Positions 52,935 to 61,938 of a stretch of DNA of 64,000 nt are shown piece after piece. Numbering within the stretch: position 1 is the stretch's first letter; each line of letters starts with the position of its first letter. Source of the stretch: Echinicola jeungdonensis (GTDB taxonomy: Bacteria; Bacteroidota; Bacteroidia; Cytophagales; Cyclobacteriaceae); assembly GCF_030409905.1 (NCBI RefSeq), contig NZ_JAUFQT010000001.1:2875001-2939000 (forward strand), written 5' to 3'. The notes beneath the pieces are model-generated. The model was not told the origin of the DNA and ran no database searches. It saw only the letters and a program-made list of their open reading frames with translations. A program made the translations under genes and the position numbers.

Positions 52935-53882
52935 ATGAATAAATATATTCCTATTTTTCTATTGGCATTTTTGATGTCTTCATTGCCTGTTTTTGGGCAA
53001 AGTAGAAAATACATAACCCAGTTTAGTTTTTTTCCAAGTTACTTTAATCCCAGTCTTGTTGGGTACGGGGGTAGCTCGGTCAATGGAATCATTAGAAACC
53101 AATGGGGTGGTTTTGATGGTGCTCCCAAAACAATGTTCCTAAATGGAGAAATTGATTTTGATGAATTACCTGGAAGTGGATTTCCCGATAATTTGGGACG
53201 AAATTCCATTGGACTCAATATTATGCATGATCAACAAGGCCCTTTCAATGAAACCGGGGTATTGCTTAATTATGGGAACCGCTTACCCATTTCAAATAAG
53301 CACCATGTCAGAATGGGGATGGGACTTAATTTTACCTCTTTGAATATGGATGGAAGTTCCCTAACCCCTGAACAATCGGATGATCCCACACTTAATAAAT
53401 ATTTGGGAGGCTTTGCAGAGATGACAATTTTTGATTTCAATATCGGAATGGCCTTGACCCACAAGAAATATTATTTTGCCTATTCCATGCAAAATGTTAG
53501 CAAAGGCAAAATTTCAAGTGGGGATCCAATGATTTCAGAAAGACCTAGTATTTCAAATTTTCAAGCAGGTTACCGTAGATCAATAAGTGAAAAATGGGGC
53601 TTGATTGGGAATGCCCTTTACCGGACCCAAGTGGGCGTGCCTAATGACTTTGAGTTTAATTTGAAGGCTTTATTGATGGACCAGTTTTGGGTTGGGGCTG
53701 GGCATAGGTGGAATAATTCTACCCATCTCCTGGCTGGTGTATCCAAGGATAGATTCAGGGTTGGATATGTATTTGAAATAGCAACTACTAGTGGTGCCAG
53801 AATGAGGGGAAGTACTCATGAGTTTATGGCATCTGTCCAATTGTTTGAGGATTATGAAAAAGGCATTTTTGGAATCTGGTAA
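52935..53882 (+). CDS. PorP/SprF family type IX secretion membrane protein
   Basis: 315 residues. A signal peptide ends at VFGQS. The family opening YITQFSFFPSYFNPSLVGYGG, the NQWGGF motif and a barrel-like body ending MASVQLFEDYEKGIFGIW identify it. Flavobacterium SprF is needed to export the adhesin SprB, and such genes commonly follow genes for type B sorted proteins, exactly as here. It is therefore the likely dedicated outer-membrane partner of the upstream 1,029-residue protein. Confidence 0.93.
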   Translation: MNKYIPIFLLAFLMSSLPVFGQSRKYITQFSFFPSYFNPSLVGYGGSSVNGIIRNQWGGFDGAPKTMFLNGEIDFDELPGSGFPDNLGRNSIGLNIMHDQQGPFNETGVLLNYGNRLPISNKHHVRMGMGLNFTSLNMDGSSLTPEQSDDPTLNKYLGGFAEMTIFDFNIGMALTHKKYYFAYSMQNVSKGKISSGDPMISERPSISNFQAGYRRSISEKWGLIGNALYRTQVGVPNDFEFNLKALLMDQFWVGAGHRWNNSTHLLAGVSKDRFRVGYVFEIATTSGARMRGSTHEFMASVQLFEDYEKGIFGIW

Positions 53883-53931
53883 TTAAATACGATTAACTTT
53901 TTTAATGAAGCCTGATTTGACTTAAAAATTT

Positions 53932-54036
53932 AACTTGGCCTTAGGAGGCATGCACTGAAAAAAATAAAAAATATATATTTGTGCATTAAAAGAATACTTA
54001 TATTCAACAAGCCTTTTTTTTCCTAAGGCCAAGTTA
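53932..54036 (+). repeat. Nested inverted repeat before the polysaccharide locus
   Basis: Sixteen-base perfect arms (53932-53947, TAACTTGGCCTTAGGA; 54021-54036) about 73 bases apart. Inside are GGC/GCC (53948-53950 and 54011-54013), ATGCAC/GTGCAT (53951-53956 and 53982-53987), a T-run (54014-54020) and an exact -7 box TATATTTG (53975-53982). It could be a terminator/antiterminator leader for the epimerase operon, or a small mobile-element remnant. Confidence 0.55.
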
Positions 54037-54116
54037 TTTCTTATATCACAATTCTGGATTTCGGTTTAAATCACCCCAAAATTAAATCCATGATTGCATA
54101 ATCGGATAAAATAAAT

Positions 54117-55169
54117 ATGAAATTTTTAGTTACTGGAGCAGCAGGCTTTATTGGATATAGTTTGATAAAGCAACTTCTGGAAAAAGGGGAATCCGTAGTG
54201 GGGATAGACAGCATCAATAATTATTATGATGTGCAGTTAAAATATTCCAGGCTTTCCGGATTGGGAATTTGCCAATCCCAAATTAAGCCTTATCAAGAAA
54301 TAAAGTCGGAAAAATTCAAAGACTTTAAATTCATCCAAATAAAACTGGAGGACGAAGAAAGGCTCAAGGAGTTATTTAAAAAGGAAAAGTTTGAGGTGGT
54401 TTTACACATGGCAGCTCAGGCCGGTGTAAGGTATTCCATTACCAATCCCAAAGCCTACATTGATGCCAATATAAGTGGCTTTTTAAATGTTTTGGAGGCA
54501 TGTAGGCATCATCCCGTGAAGCATTTGGTTTATGCTTCATCAAGTTCGGTCTACGGCGCTAATACCAAGATGCCTTTTTCAACTCAGGACAATGTGGACC
54601 ATCCGGTAAGTTTATATGCCGCTTCAAAAAAAGCTAATGAATTGATGGCCCATACCTATAGCTACCTTTATGGAATTCCTTCTACGGGCTTACGTTTTTT
54701 TACCGTATATGGCCCTTGGGGAAGACCTGATATGGCCCTTTTTCTTTTTACCGATGCAATATTAAAAGGAAAACCTATCAAGGTTTTTAATTATGGCAAA
54801 ATGAAAAGGGACTTTACCTATATTGATGATATTGTAAATGGTGTTTTGAAAGTTGCGCACTTACCCCCCAAAGGGATAAAAGAACAAAAAATAGGAAAGG
54901 AATTAGCGACTTCTTCCAATGCTCCGTATAAAGTATACAATATTGGGAATTCCCAATCTGTTTTATTAATGGATTTTATCAAAGCTATTGAGAAAGCAAC
55001 CGGGAAAGAAGCGGAATTGGATATGCTCCCTATGCAACCAGGGGATGTGGCCGCTTCTCATGCCGATGTTGAGGACCTTTTCGAAGATGTCGGTTACAGG
55101 CCAAATACTCCGATTCAACAAGGGATAAATGCTTTTGTGGAATGGTTTAGGGAATATTATAAAATTTAG
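54117..55169 (+). CDS. NAD-dependent nucleotide-sugar epimerase (UDP-glucuronate 4-epimerase-like)
   Basis: 350-residue extended SDR enzyme. The NAD-binding TGAAGFIGYSLIKQL is at the N-terminus, HMAAQAGVRYS (about 98-108) follows, and the catalytic SLYAASKKANE provides the Tyr and Lys of YxxxK. LRFFTVYGPWGRPDMALF is strongly typical of UDP-glucuronate/galacturonate 4-epimerases. It supplies acidic sugar nucleotides for the polysaccharide made by the genes that follow. First gene of the locus, 57 bases before rfbB. Confidence 0.87.
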   Translation: MKFLVTGAAGFIGYSLIKQLLEKGESVVGIDSINNYYDVQLKYSRLSGLGICQSQIKPYQEIKSEKFKDFKFIQIKLEDEERLKELFKKEKFEVVLHMAAQAGVRYSITNPKAYIDANISGFLNVLEACRHHPVKHLVYASSSSVYGANTKMPFSTQDNVDHPVSLYAASKKANELMAHTYSYLYGIPSTGLRFFTVYGPWGRPDMALFLFTDAILKGKPIKVFNYGKMKRDFTYIDDIVNGVLKVAHLPPKGIKEQKIGKELATSSNAPYKVYNIGNSQSVLLMDFIKAIEKATGKEAELDMLPMQPGDVAASHADVEDLFEDVGYRPNTPIQQGINAFVEWFREYYKI

Positions 55170-55226
55170 TTGGAATTCATTTTGCTTAGGTGAAACCTCC
55201 GTGTCGCCAAAAGTCTAAAATAAATC

Positions 55227-56282
55227 ATGAAAAAAACAATTTTGATAACCGGTGGCGCCGGTTTTATTGGAAGCCATGTGGTTCAATTATTTGTAAAAAA
55301 ATATCCTTATTACAATATTGTAAACCTGGATTGCCTGACCTATGCAGGTAATTTGGAAAACCTCCAATTGGTAGAAAATGAACCCAATTACTATTTCTCT
55401 AAGGTCAATTTACTTGATGAGGAAGGATTGAAAAAGGTGTTCCATGATTTTTCTATTACGGATGTAATTCATTTGGCGGCAGAATCGCATGTGGATCGGT
55501 CCATTTCAGATCCTTTGGCCTTTGTGAAGACCAATGTATTAGGCACAGTAAATCTTCTCAATGCAGCAAAAACATATTGGAAGGAGCTGGACAGCCATTT
55601 GTTTTACCATGTTTCTACAGATGAGGTCTATGGATCTTTGGGGAAAGATGGGTACTTTATGGAAACCACCGCTTATGACCCCAAATCTCCATATTCAGCT
55701 TCCAAAGCCTCATCAGATCATTTTGTAAGGGCTTACGCCAATACTTTTAAAATAAATACCGTAATAAGCAACTGCTCCAATAATTACGGGCCCAATCAAT
55801 TCCCTGAGAAGTTAATTCCCCTTTGTATCAACAACATTCAACATGAGAGAGCCTTACCCATCTATGGGAAAGGAGAAAATGTCAGGGATTGGCTATATGT
55901 GGAGGATCATGCTCAGGCTATAGATTTAATATTTCACAAAGGGAAAAGAGGAGAGACCTATAATATTGGTGGCTGGAATGAGTGGAAGAATATTGATATT
56001 GTAAAACTCATTTGTAATATAATGGACAAAAAGCTTGGTAAGGAGCCGGGAAGTTCTGCTCAGTTGATAAAATTTGTTAAAGACCGGGCTGGCCACGACC
56101 TGAGGTATGCAATTGATGCTACCAAACTTCAAGAGGAATTGGGCTGGAGGCCATCTTTGCAGTTTGAAGAGGGAATTGAAAAAACCATTGACTGGTACCT
56201 GAAAAATCAGCAATGGTTGGAAAATGTAACCTCCGGCAATTATAAGGAATATTATGCTGCCCATTATCAATCCCCAGAATAA
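55227..56282 (+). CDS. rfbB: dTDP-glucose 4,6-dehydratase
   Basis: 351-residue extended SDR. TGGAGFIGSHVVQLF, HLAAESHVDRSI (about 85-96), the catalytic HVSTDEVYG, and YSASKASSDHFVRAY with Tyr/Lys give a complete RfbB/RmlB signature. It converts dTDP-glucose to the 4-keto-6-deoxy intermediate for rhamnose and other deoxy-sugars. No rfbA, rfbC or rfbD is visible in the window, so the rest of that pathway is elsewhere. Confidence 0.93.
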   Translation: MKKTILITGGAGFIGSHVVQLFVKKYPYYNIVNLDCLTYAGNLENLQLVENEPNYYFSKVNLLDEEGLKKVFHDFSITDVIHLAAESHVDRSISDPLAFVKTNVLGTVNLLNAAKTYWKELDSHLFYHVSTDEVYGSLGKDGYFMETTAYDPKSPYSASKASSDHFVRAYANTFKINTVISNCSNNYGPNQFPEKLIPLCINNIQHERALPIYGKGENVRDWLYVEDHAQAIDLIFHKGKRGETYNIGGWNEWKNIDIVKLICNIMDKKLGKEPGSSAQLIKFVKDRAGHDLRYAIDATKLQEELGWRPSLQFEEGIEKTIDWYLKNQQWLENVTSGNYKEYYAAHYQSPE

Positions 56283-56471
56283 ATTTGGGGGGATTAAAGG
56301 GGAGAAAAGATCTCAGTAATTGATATTTTGCCATTCAAATACTCTTTTTTACTTTTCCTCAAAGGGGTTGTTGGAAGGTTTAAATTTGAGCTCCTCAAAT
56401 AAATTTAAGTCCATTTCCAAAACTTATTTATTTAAGTATATTTGAGTAAGATAATTACCAACCTTTAAAGG

Positions 56472-57278
56472 ATGAAGCGAAGTTTTTGGGGCTTGATACT
56501 GCCAATATTATTGGTGTCTTGTATTAGCAATAAGCGAATCAATTATTTACAAAACCTCCCAGGAAATGACCCTATAGAGTTAAATGAGTTTGTTCCCTAT
56601 GCCGAGGTGGATTATGAGTATGTCCTACAACCATTTGATATTATAGACATCGATTTTGCTTCTTCGAATGAAGAGTTGACCAAGGTTTTTGAATATCAGG
56701 GTTCTAGAAGTGCCAGAGGGGGAGGAGGCGGAGGATCCGGATCAGGGGATATGTTTTATTTTACAGGATATTCCATTGATAAGGATGGGATGGTTAGGAT
56801 TCCAAAATTGGGATTGATAAAAGTTGCAGGGTTGACTGAGGAGGATGCTAGGATAAAGGTTGAAAGGAAAATTAATGAGTATTTTAAAGAAAAAGTTTTT
56901 GTCCGCCTTAGGACCGGAGGGATAAGGTTTACAACCTTGGGAGAGTTTGGAAGCTCCGGAACAAAAGTAATCTTAAAAAACAGGGCAACAATTTTTGATG
57001 CTTTGGCCATGTCTGGGGAAAGTAATATCCTGGCCAAGAAGAATGAATTGTATTTGATTCGTCAATATGACGGAGGGGTGAAAATACACCAGATCAATTT
57101 AAATGACCGGGCTTTATTGGCATCCCCTTACTTTTTTATTCAGCCCAACGATATCCTTTATTTGAAACCAATGAAAATAAGGCAGGTAGGTAATGCTAAT
57201 AATGTTTCATCCTCTCTGCAATTAGGATTGGGATTTATTGGCTCTATATTATTTCTTTTGGCTTTAATCCAAAATTAG
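56472..57278 (+). CDS. Polysaccharide export lipoprotein (Wza-like)
   Basis: 268 residues. The lipobox LLVSC puts the lipid on Cys17. A Poly_export domain (about 48-140: VLQPFDIIDIDF, then DGMVRIPKLGLIKVAGLTEEDA) is followed by a SLBB-like segment (LGEFGSSGTKVILKNRATIFDALAMSG, about 158-184). A hydrophobic C-terminal helix (LQLGLGFIGSILFLLALI) would insert in a membrane. An unusual glycine-rich loop (GGGGGGSGSGD, about 81-91) splits the export domain. It is the outer-membrane exit for the polysaccharide, paired with the tyrosine kinase 6 bases downstream. Confidence 0.92.
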   Translation: MKRSFWGLILPILLVSCISNKRINYLQNLPGNDPIELNEFVPYAEVDYEYVLQPFDIIDIDFASSNEELTKVFEYQGSRSARGGGGGGSGSGDMFYFTGYSIDKDGMVRIPKLGLIKVAGLTEEDARIKVERKINEYFKEKVFVRLRTGGIRFTTLGEFGSSGTKVILKNRATIFDALAMSGESNILAKKNELYLIRQYDGGVKIHQINLNDRALLASPYFFIQPNDILYLKPMKIRQVGNANNVSSSLQLGLGFIGSILFLLALIQN

Positions 57279-57284
57279 GCAGGT

Positions 57285-59735
57285 ATGATTGATCAAAAAG
57301 ATATTTCGAAATTTGAGGAGGAGGTTAAGCCAATTGACATCAAGTATTACCTGATCAAGTATTCCCGTTATTGGCCGTTTTATTTGATTTGTATTTTGAT
57401 TGGGTTAACGGCAGTTTTCCTTTTCCACCGATACTCAGTAGAGCGATATGAAGTAAGGGGAAGTATACTAATAAAAAGAAATGCTTCTCCTGAAGTTCGG
57501 ATTCTTGACCGTTCCAATATTTTCTCCGGGATGAATAATCTGGAAAATGATATTTTACTTTTTACATCCAAAAACCTGGCCTCTGAAGCTTTGGATAAAT
57601 TGCATTTCGATGTCAGTTATTTTGCGTCCACTAATATCAAAGAGGTGGAGTTATATGATAAATCACCCATTAAGGTTAATGTGGATTGGGACCATATCCA
57701 ATCTGAAAATGGTTTGATCCAATTAATCTTAATCTCTGAGGATGAATTTGTACTAACCAAGGAGGAAAAATCCCTGTTTGACTATTTTTCTGCCAAAGCA
57801 AGCCGTCCCGTTGATCAGTCAATAATAAATAAAACTTACCGGTTTGGGGAAGTAATACAATCCCAGCAATCAAAATTTTCCATAGAGAAAGTGAAAAACA
57901 TGAAGCCTGGGGATAAATTATCTTTTATGATCCACAACCCCACTTCCCTCGTTGACAGGTATTCCAATGCCATTTCGGTGAGGCCCCAAAATAATTATGG
58001 GTCGGTTCTGCAGGTTAGTATGACTACTTCGGTGGTTGAAAAAGGAAGGGATTATGTCAACGCCTTGATGGATTCCTATATCGCATATGATCTGAAGGAA
58101 AAGAACCAAATGTCTGAAAATACCTTGAAGTTTATTGAGGATCAGATGTATATAGTGGAGGATTCCTTAAGGGCTGTTGAAAACCGGATGCTTAATTTCA
58201 AGGTGTCTAACAAACTTTTAAGTGTGGATTCTGAGTTTGGGGATGTTCTTAGTAAGATCCATTCTTTGGAGAGTCATATTCAGGAATTGGATTTTCAATT
58301 AAGTTATTACAAATCCCTGAAAAATTACCTCAGTCAAAAGTCTTCGGATTATGGAGAGATTTTGGCGCCGAGTATGATGGGGATTTCGGATGGCTTATTA
58401 AATGGCCTTACTCAAAAATTAATAGAAATTTCTATGGAAAGAAGAAAAATTCTTTCTGTAGTTAAGGAAAACCATCCGGATGTCAAAAAGCTCGAGGAAC
58501 AAATGGAGAGGTTGAAAGAAAATATTTTTGAAAATATTAAAAACCTAGTCCATAATACAGAAGTAAAGAAAGCAGAAGCCAGGCAGAAGTTAACCCAGTA
58601 TGATAAGGAGTTTTCCAAGTTGCCTCAGGCAGAATCCAGTTATACCAATATTTACAGAGAGTATAAGTTGAGAGAAAACTTGTACAATTACCTGCTGGAA
58701 AAAAGAGCCGAAGCGGGGATCGCTAAAGCCTCCAATGTGTCGGATAATTCAGTAGTAGATTATGCCCGAAGAGGAAGTCTTATCTTTCCAAAAAAATCCC
58801 AAAATTATGGGATGGCAGTTGGTTTGGGCTTTTTTATTCCCTTGGGTTTGCTTTTACTTTACCATTATTTGAATAATAGAATAATGGACCAAGTGCAGTT
58901 AAAAAATTCGATCCGAATTCCCTTGTTAGGTACAATCGGTTATAGTGATAAAGGGACCAATATGCTTGTAGCAGAATTTCCTAAAGCCATAGTATCAGAG
59001 TCATTCCGTTCTCTCAGGTCAGCCTTGTTCTATATAGCTAGTGAAAAGAGGTGTAAAAGAATCTTGGTCACTTCCAGTGTTTCAGGCGAAGGAAAAACCT
59101 TTGTAAGTTTAAATTTGGCATCTGCAATGTCCTTAAGCGGAAAAAAGGTATGCATATTGGGAATGGACCTTAGAAAACCGCGAATTGCTCGTTATGTGGG
59201 GGTAAGTAATAGAAAAGGGCTTTCTTCTTATTTGGTCAATAAAGCCGAAATAGATGATATTGTCCATGCTACAAAATATGACAATTTATATTTTGTTCCT
59301 TCTGGGCCTGTACCACCAAACCCTTCAGAGTTATTGCTGAAGGAAAAAATGGAAACCCTTATCAACGATCTGGAGAATAAGTTTGATGTGGTAATAATGG
59401 ATACCCCTCCCTTGGCTCTTGTATCTGAGACAATGGATTTATTGAGGTTCTCAGATATTAATCTCTACATTGTAAGACAGGATTATACTCACAAGAAGTA
59501 TTTATTGATGATCAATGACTTGTATGCCAATGATCAGATCAGGAATTTTTACTGTGTATTTAATGGATTGAAAGCGGGTGGCGATATCTATGATTTTGGG
59601 GGATACAATTATGGATATGGGTATAATTATTCCTATATCAGGAAAAATAAATATACTGGAAATTACTATGAAGATGACTTGAAAACCAGTTCCAATGGTT
59701 GGTTTAGTAAATTGTTGTCAAAATTCAGGGCTTAA
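57285..59735 (+). CDS. Polysaccharide co-polymerase with BY-type tyrosine kinase (Wzc-like)
   Basis: 816 residues in one chain. A Wzz domain starts at the N-terminus with a first transmembrane helix (about 32-47). A long periplasmic coiled-coil region (about 275-460) comes next, then a second helix (about 509-528), then the cytosolic BY-kinase. The Walker A motif SVSGEGKTF is near 598-606, Walker A' GMDLRKPRI near 625, and Walker B VVIMDTPPLAL near 705. The tail is Tyr-rich (GGYNYGYGYNYSYIR), the autophosphorylation cluster that switches chain length and export. It makes the trans-envelope machine with the Wza-like lipoprotein. No cognate phosphatase gene is seen. The locus ends here, facing pabB. 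Confidence 0.93.
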   Translation: MIDQKDISKFEEEVKPIDIKYYLIKYSRYWPFYLICILIGLTAVFLFHRYSVERYEVRGSILIKRNASPEVRILDRSNIFSGMNNLENDILLFTSKNLASEALDKLHFDVSYFASTNIKEVELYDKSPIKVNVDWDHIQSENGLIQLILISEDEFVLTKEEKSLFDYFSAKASRPVDQSIINKTYRFGEVIQSQQSKFSIEKVKNMKPGDKLSFMIHNPTSLVDRYSNAISVRPQNNYGSVLQVSMTTSVVEKGRDYVNALMDSYIAYDLKEKNQMSENTLKFIEDQMYIVEDSLRAVENRMLNFKVSNKLLSVDSEFGDVLSKIHSLESHIQELDFQLSYYKSLKNYLSQKSSDYGEILAPSMMGISDGLLNGLTQKLIEISMERRKILSVVKENHPDVKKLEEQMERLKENIFENIKNLVHNTEVKKAEARQKLTQYDKEFSKLPQAESSYTNIYREYKLRENLYNYLLEKRAEAGIAKASNVSDNSVVDYARRGSLIFPKKSQNYGMAVGLGFFIPLGLLLLYHYLNNRIMDQVQLKNSIRIPLLGTIGYSDKGTNMLVAEFPKAIVSESFRSLRSALFYIASEKRCKRILVTSSVSGEGKTFVSLNLASAMSLSGKKVCILGMDLRKPRIARYVGVSNRKGLSSYLVNKAEIDDIVHATKYDNLYFVPSGPVPPNPSELLLKEKMETLINDLENKFDVVIMDTPPLALVSETMDLLRFSDINLYIVRQDYTHKKYLLMINDLYANDQIRNFYCVFNGLKAGGDIYDFGGYNYGYGYNYSYIRKNKYTGNYYEDDLKTSSNGWFSKLLSKFRA

Positions 59736-59755
59736 ATCTTTTCTGGTTTTAAGGC

Positions 59756-61003
59756 TTAATGACCATCCAAAATTTCCATGATCGCCTTTGCTTTTAAAAG
59801 GCACTCCTGATATTCATATTCTGGATCCGCATCGTGTGTGATGGCGCTGCCAACAGCAAAAAACATTCGTTTTTCCTTTAGGTCTACAACCAGGCTCCGG
59901 ATAATTACACTGAGATCAAAATCTCCTTTCTCATCAATGAATCCAATTGCCCCGGAAAACCATCCTCTTTTGAAGTTTTCATAATTCTCAATTAACTCCA
60001 TACATTTGATCTTTGGAGCTCCGGTCATGCTGCCCATGGGGAAAGTTTTGGCAATAATCTCATGAAATCCCAATTCTTTTGGAAGAGTGGATGATACCGT
60101 GCTGATTAGTTGGGAAACCTGTTTAAATCCATATACCCCAAATAGCTCTTCCACCTTAACTGACCCCACCTCAGAAATTCGGGCAAGATCATTTCTCATT
60201 AAGTCCACTATCATCAGGTTTTCCGCCTTTTCTTTCTCACTGTTCTTTAATTGAGATTGTAATTGGGAGTCTTCCTCTGGAGTTTTGCCCCTTTTAATTG
60301 TACCTTTTATAGGCTGGGCTATCAGTTGATTTCCCGTTTTTTTGAGAAACCTTTCCGGGGATGCTCCAATCAAATATTGATCTTGGGCCTTGAAAAAACT
60401 GCTGAAGGGCATGGGGGACTTTTTAGAAAGGTCAAAATAGGTTGATACCGGATCCATTGCATCAAAATCAACGGAAAAAGCCATACAGTAATTCATTTCA
60501 TAAATATCTCCCTCCCGGATGTTATCCTGAATATGCTGAACGTTCCTAATATAATCCTCCTTTGAAGTTGCAGGAATTATTGATTTTGGATTAATGGGGA
60601 ATGATTGGATTTCCTGGGCCCTGACCGTGTCATAGATAAAGTTTGGTTTAGGGTGATGAATAGTGATTTTTTTACCTTCAAATATAATTTTTAGGTCAGG
60701 TTCAAAAAATATACAATCAGGGGTATCGACAATAGGTTTATTTTGGCAGGTTAGTTTTTCAAAATAATTCTTAAGGTCATAAGCAAGGATCCCTGCTTTT
60801 TCTCCAGTATTATTTCCAATTTCATCCCATGTCAGTTTTTTTGTTCCTGCTAAAAATATATGGGAAAAGCCCTGAAAGGGATAATCAAGATCATTTGGAT
60901 TAAAGTAAGCCAGATATGGATAATGGTAGTTTGCCCATTGTAGTAATTGATTGATCCAATTTCGATCAGTAGAAAAATGCTTGGTCTCCCTATTTTTGTT
61001 CAT
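59756..61003 (-). CDS. pabB: Aminodeoxychorismate synthase component I
   Basis: 415-residue chorismate-utilising enzyme. The PIKGTIKRG motif (Lys at about 235) is the PabB form; anthranilate synthases have PIAGT. It therefore aminates chorismate to 4-amino-4-deoxychorismate for folate. Other signature blocks are EMNYCMAF, MIVDLMRNDL, FPMGSMTGAPK and the C-terminal YEYQECLLKAKA. The variable N-terminal third is short. No pabA or pabC is adjacent; the glutaminase partner is elsewhere. It ends 20 bases from the tyrosine-kinase gene, with no terminator in between. Confidence 0.9.
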   Translation of the reverse strand: MNKNRETKHFSTDRNWINQLLQWANYHYPYLAYFNPNDLDYPFQGFSHIFLAGTKKLTWDEIGNNTGEKAGILAYDLKNYFEKLTCQNKPIVDTPDCIFFEPDLKIIFEGKKITIHHPKPNFIYDTVRAQEIQSFPINPKSIIPATSKEDYIRNVQHIQDNIREGDIYEMNYCMAFSVDFDAMDPVSTYFDLSKKSPMPFSSFFKAQDQYLIGASPERFLKKTGNQLIAQPIKGTIKRGKTPEEDSQLQSQLKNSEKEKAENLMIVDLMRNDLARISEVGSVKVEELFGVYGFKQVSQLISTVSSTLPKELGFHEIIAKTFPMGSMTGAPKIKCMELIENYENFKRGWFSGAIGFIDEKGDFDLSVIIRSLVVDLKEKRMFFAVGSAITHDADPEYEYQECLLKAKAIMEILDGH

Positions 61004-61024
61004 GGCCCAAAGTTAACAGAATGC

Positions 61025-61060
61025 AAAAAAAAAGAGGAATCATCTTTTGATTCCTCTTTT
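61025..61060 (-). terminator. Rho-independent terminator of yceI
   Basis: Minus-strand stem AAAAGAGGAATCA/TGATTCCTCTTTT (61030-61042 and 61048-61060), 5-base loop, leading into a run of nine Ts (61025-61033). It lies 19 bases after the YceI stop and 22 bases before the pabB start. Confidence 0.88.
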
Positions 61061-61079
61061 AGATATTTAAAATCGTTGT

Positions 61080-61802
61080 TTAATCAGCTTGGATTTCAAA
61101 GCTAACGTTTACGGTGTTATAGATGAATTTGTCTTTAGCTTTGTCAGCAACAGAGCTTTCATCACCATAAGATAATCCCCAATCGGTTCTGTCAATATTA
61201 AATCCAGCCTTAGCGGTTAGGGAACCGTCATTTAATTTTACATTGGCAGGAAATTTAATGTTTTTAGAGGTGCCTCTCAGGGTAAGGTTACCACTGATCC
61301 AGTGAGTAGGATTTTCAACCATTTGTTCACTTAGGGTGTTAGGAGTATAATCAGACTCATACTCATTTTTATCATCCACCTTTCCTGCAGATTGGAAAGG
61401 TTCAACTGAAGTTACTTCAAATGAGGCCTTGGGGTGATTGGCTGCATCAAAGAAATCAGGAGATTGAAGGTGGCCATAAAGCTTTCCGTAATTTTCGGTA
61501 CCCTCTTCTATATCTTCTATTTTTAGTTCTTTAATGTTAAACTCAAACTTTCCACTTGTTATTTCATCCCCATTGAAACTGATTTCTCCGTTGGTAATAG
61601 GAATAGCTCCAATATGTTTTCCTGTTGGTTTATAACCTGTCCAGGAAACTTTACTGGATTCAGGATCAATGGAAATTGTTTTTCCTTCTGCCTTAGCAAC
61701 ATCTTGTGCTTCAGAGGTTTCAACGGTTTTTCCTTTTTGTCCACATGCAAAAACCATAAGTGCACTGGATAAGATTAAAGCGGTTGTTTTAATGAATTGC
61801 AT
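61080..61802 (-). CDS. YceI-family lipoprotein
   Basis: 240 residues. The lipobox LMVFAC puts the lipid on Cys20. The YceI lipocalin-like barrel (about 42-240) contains SKVSWTGYKPTGKHIG, FDAANHPKASFEVTS and GNLTLRGTSKNIKFPA, with the conserved terminal pattern F.IDRTDWGLSYG. Family members bind polyisoprenoid or other lipophilic molecules in the periplasm and are often stress- or MarR-controlled. It is monocistronic, with a terminator downstream and a 12-base palindrome upstream. Confidence 0.92.
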   Translation of the reverse strand: MQFIKTTALILSSALMVFACGQKGKTVETSEAQDVAKAEGKTISIDPESSKVSWTGYKPTGKHIGAIPITNGEISFNGDEITSGKFEFNIKELKIEDIEEGTENYGKLYGHLQSPDFFDAANHPKASFEVTSVEPFQSAGKVDDKNEYESDYTPNTLSEQMVENPTHWISGNLTLRGTSKNIKFPANVKLNDGSLTAKAGFNIDRTDWGLSYGDESSVADKAKDKFIYNTVNVSFEIQAD

Positions 61803-61828
61803 TGTTTTTGAATTAAAGTTTTAATTTG

Positions 61829-61840
61829 ATGTATATACAT
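61829..61840 (-). promoter_or_regulatory. 12-base palindrome in the YceI promoter region
   Basis: ATGTATATACAT, a perfect palindrome 27 bases before the YceI ATG, in the position of a promoter-proximal operator. MarR-family sites are often of this kind; no regulator gene is nearby. Confidence 0.35.
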
Positions 61841-61938
61841 GTAAATTTAAAATTAATAAAAAAGGTTCAATTTCGGTTCAAAAAAAATTAGATTTGATTT
61901 TAAAATTTTTCTGACGGAATTTTCATAAGCATCAAAAA

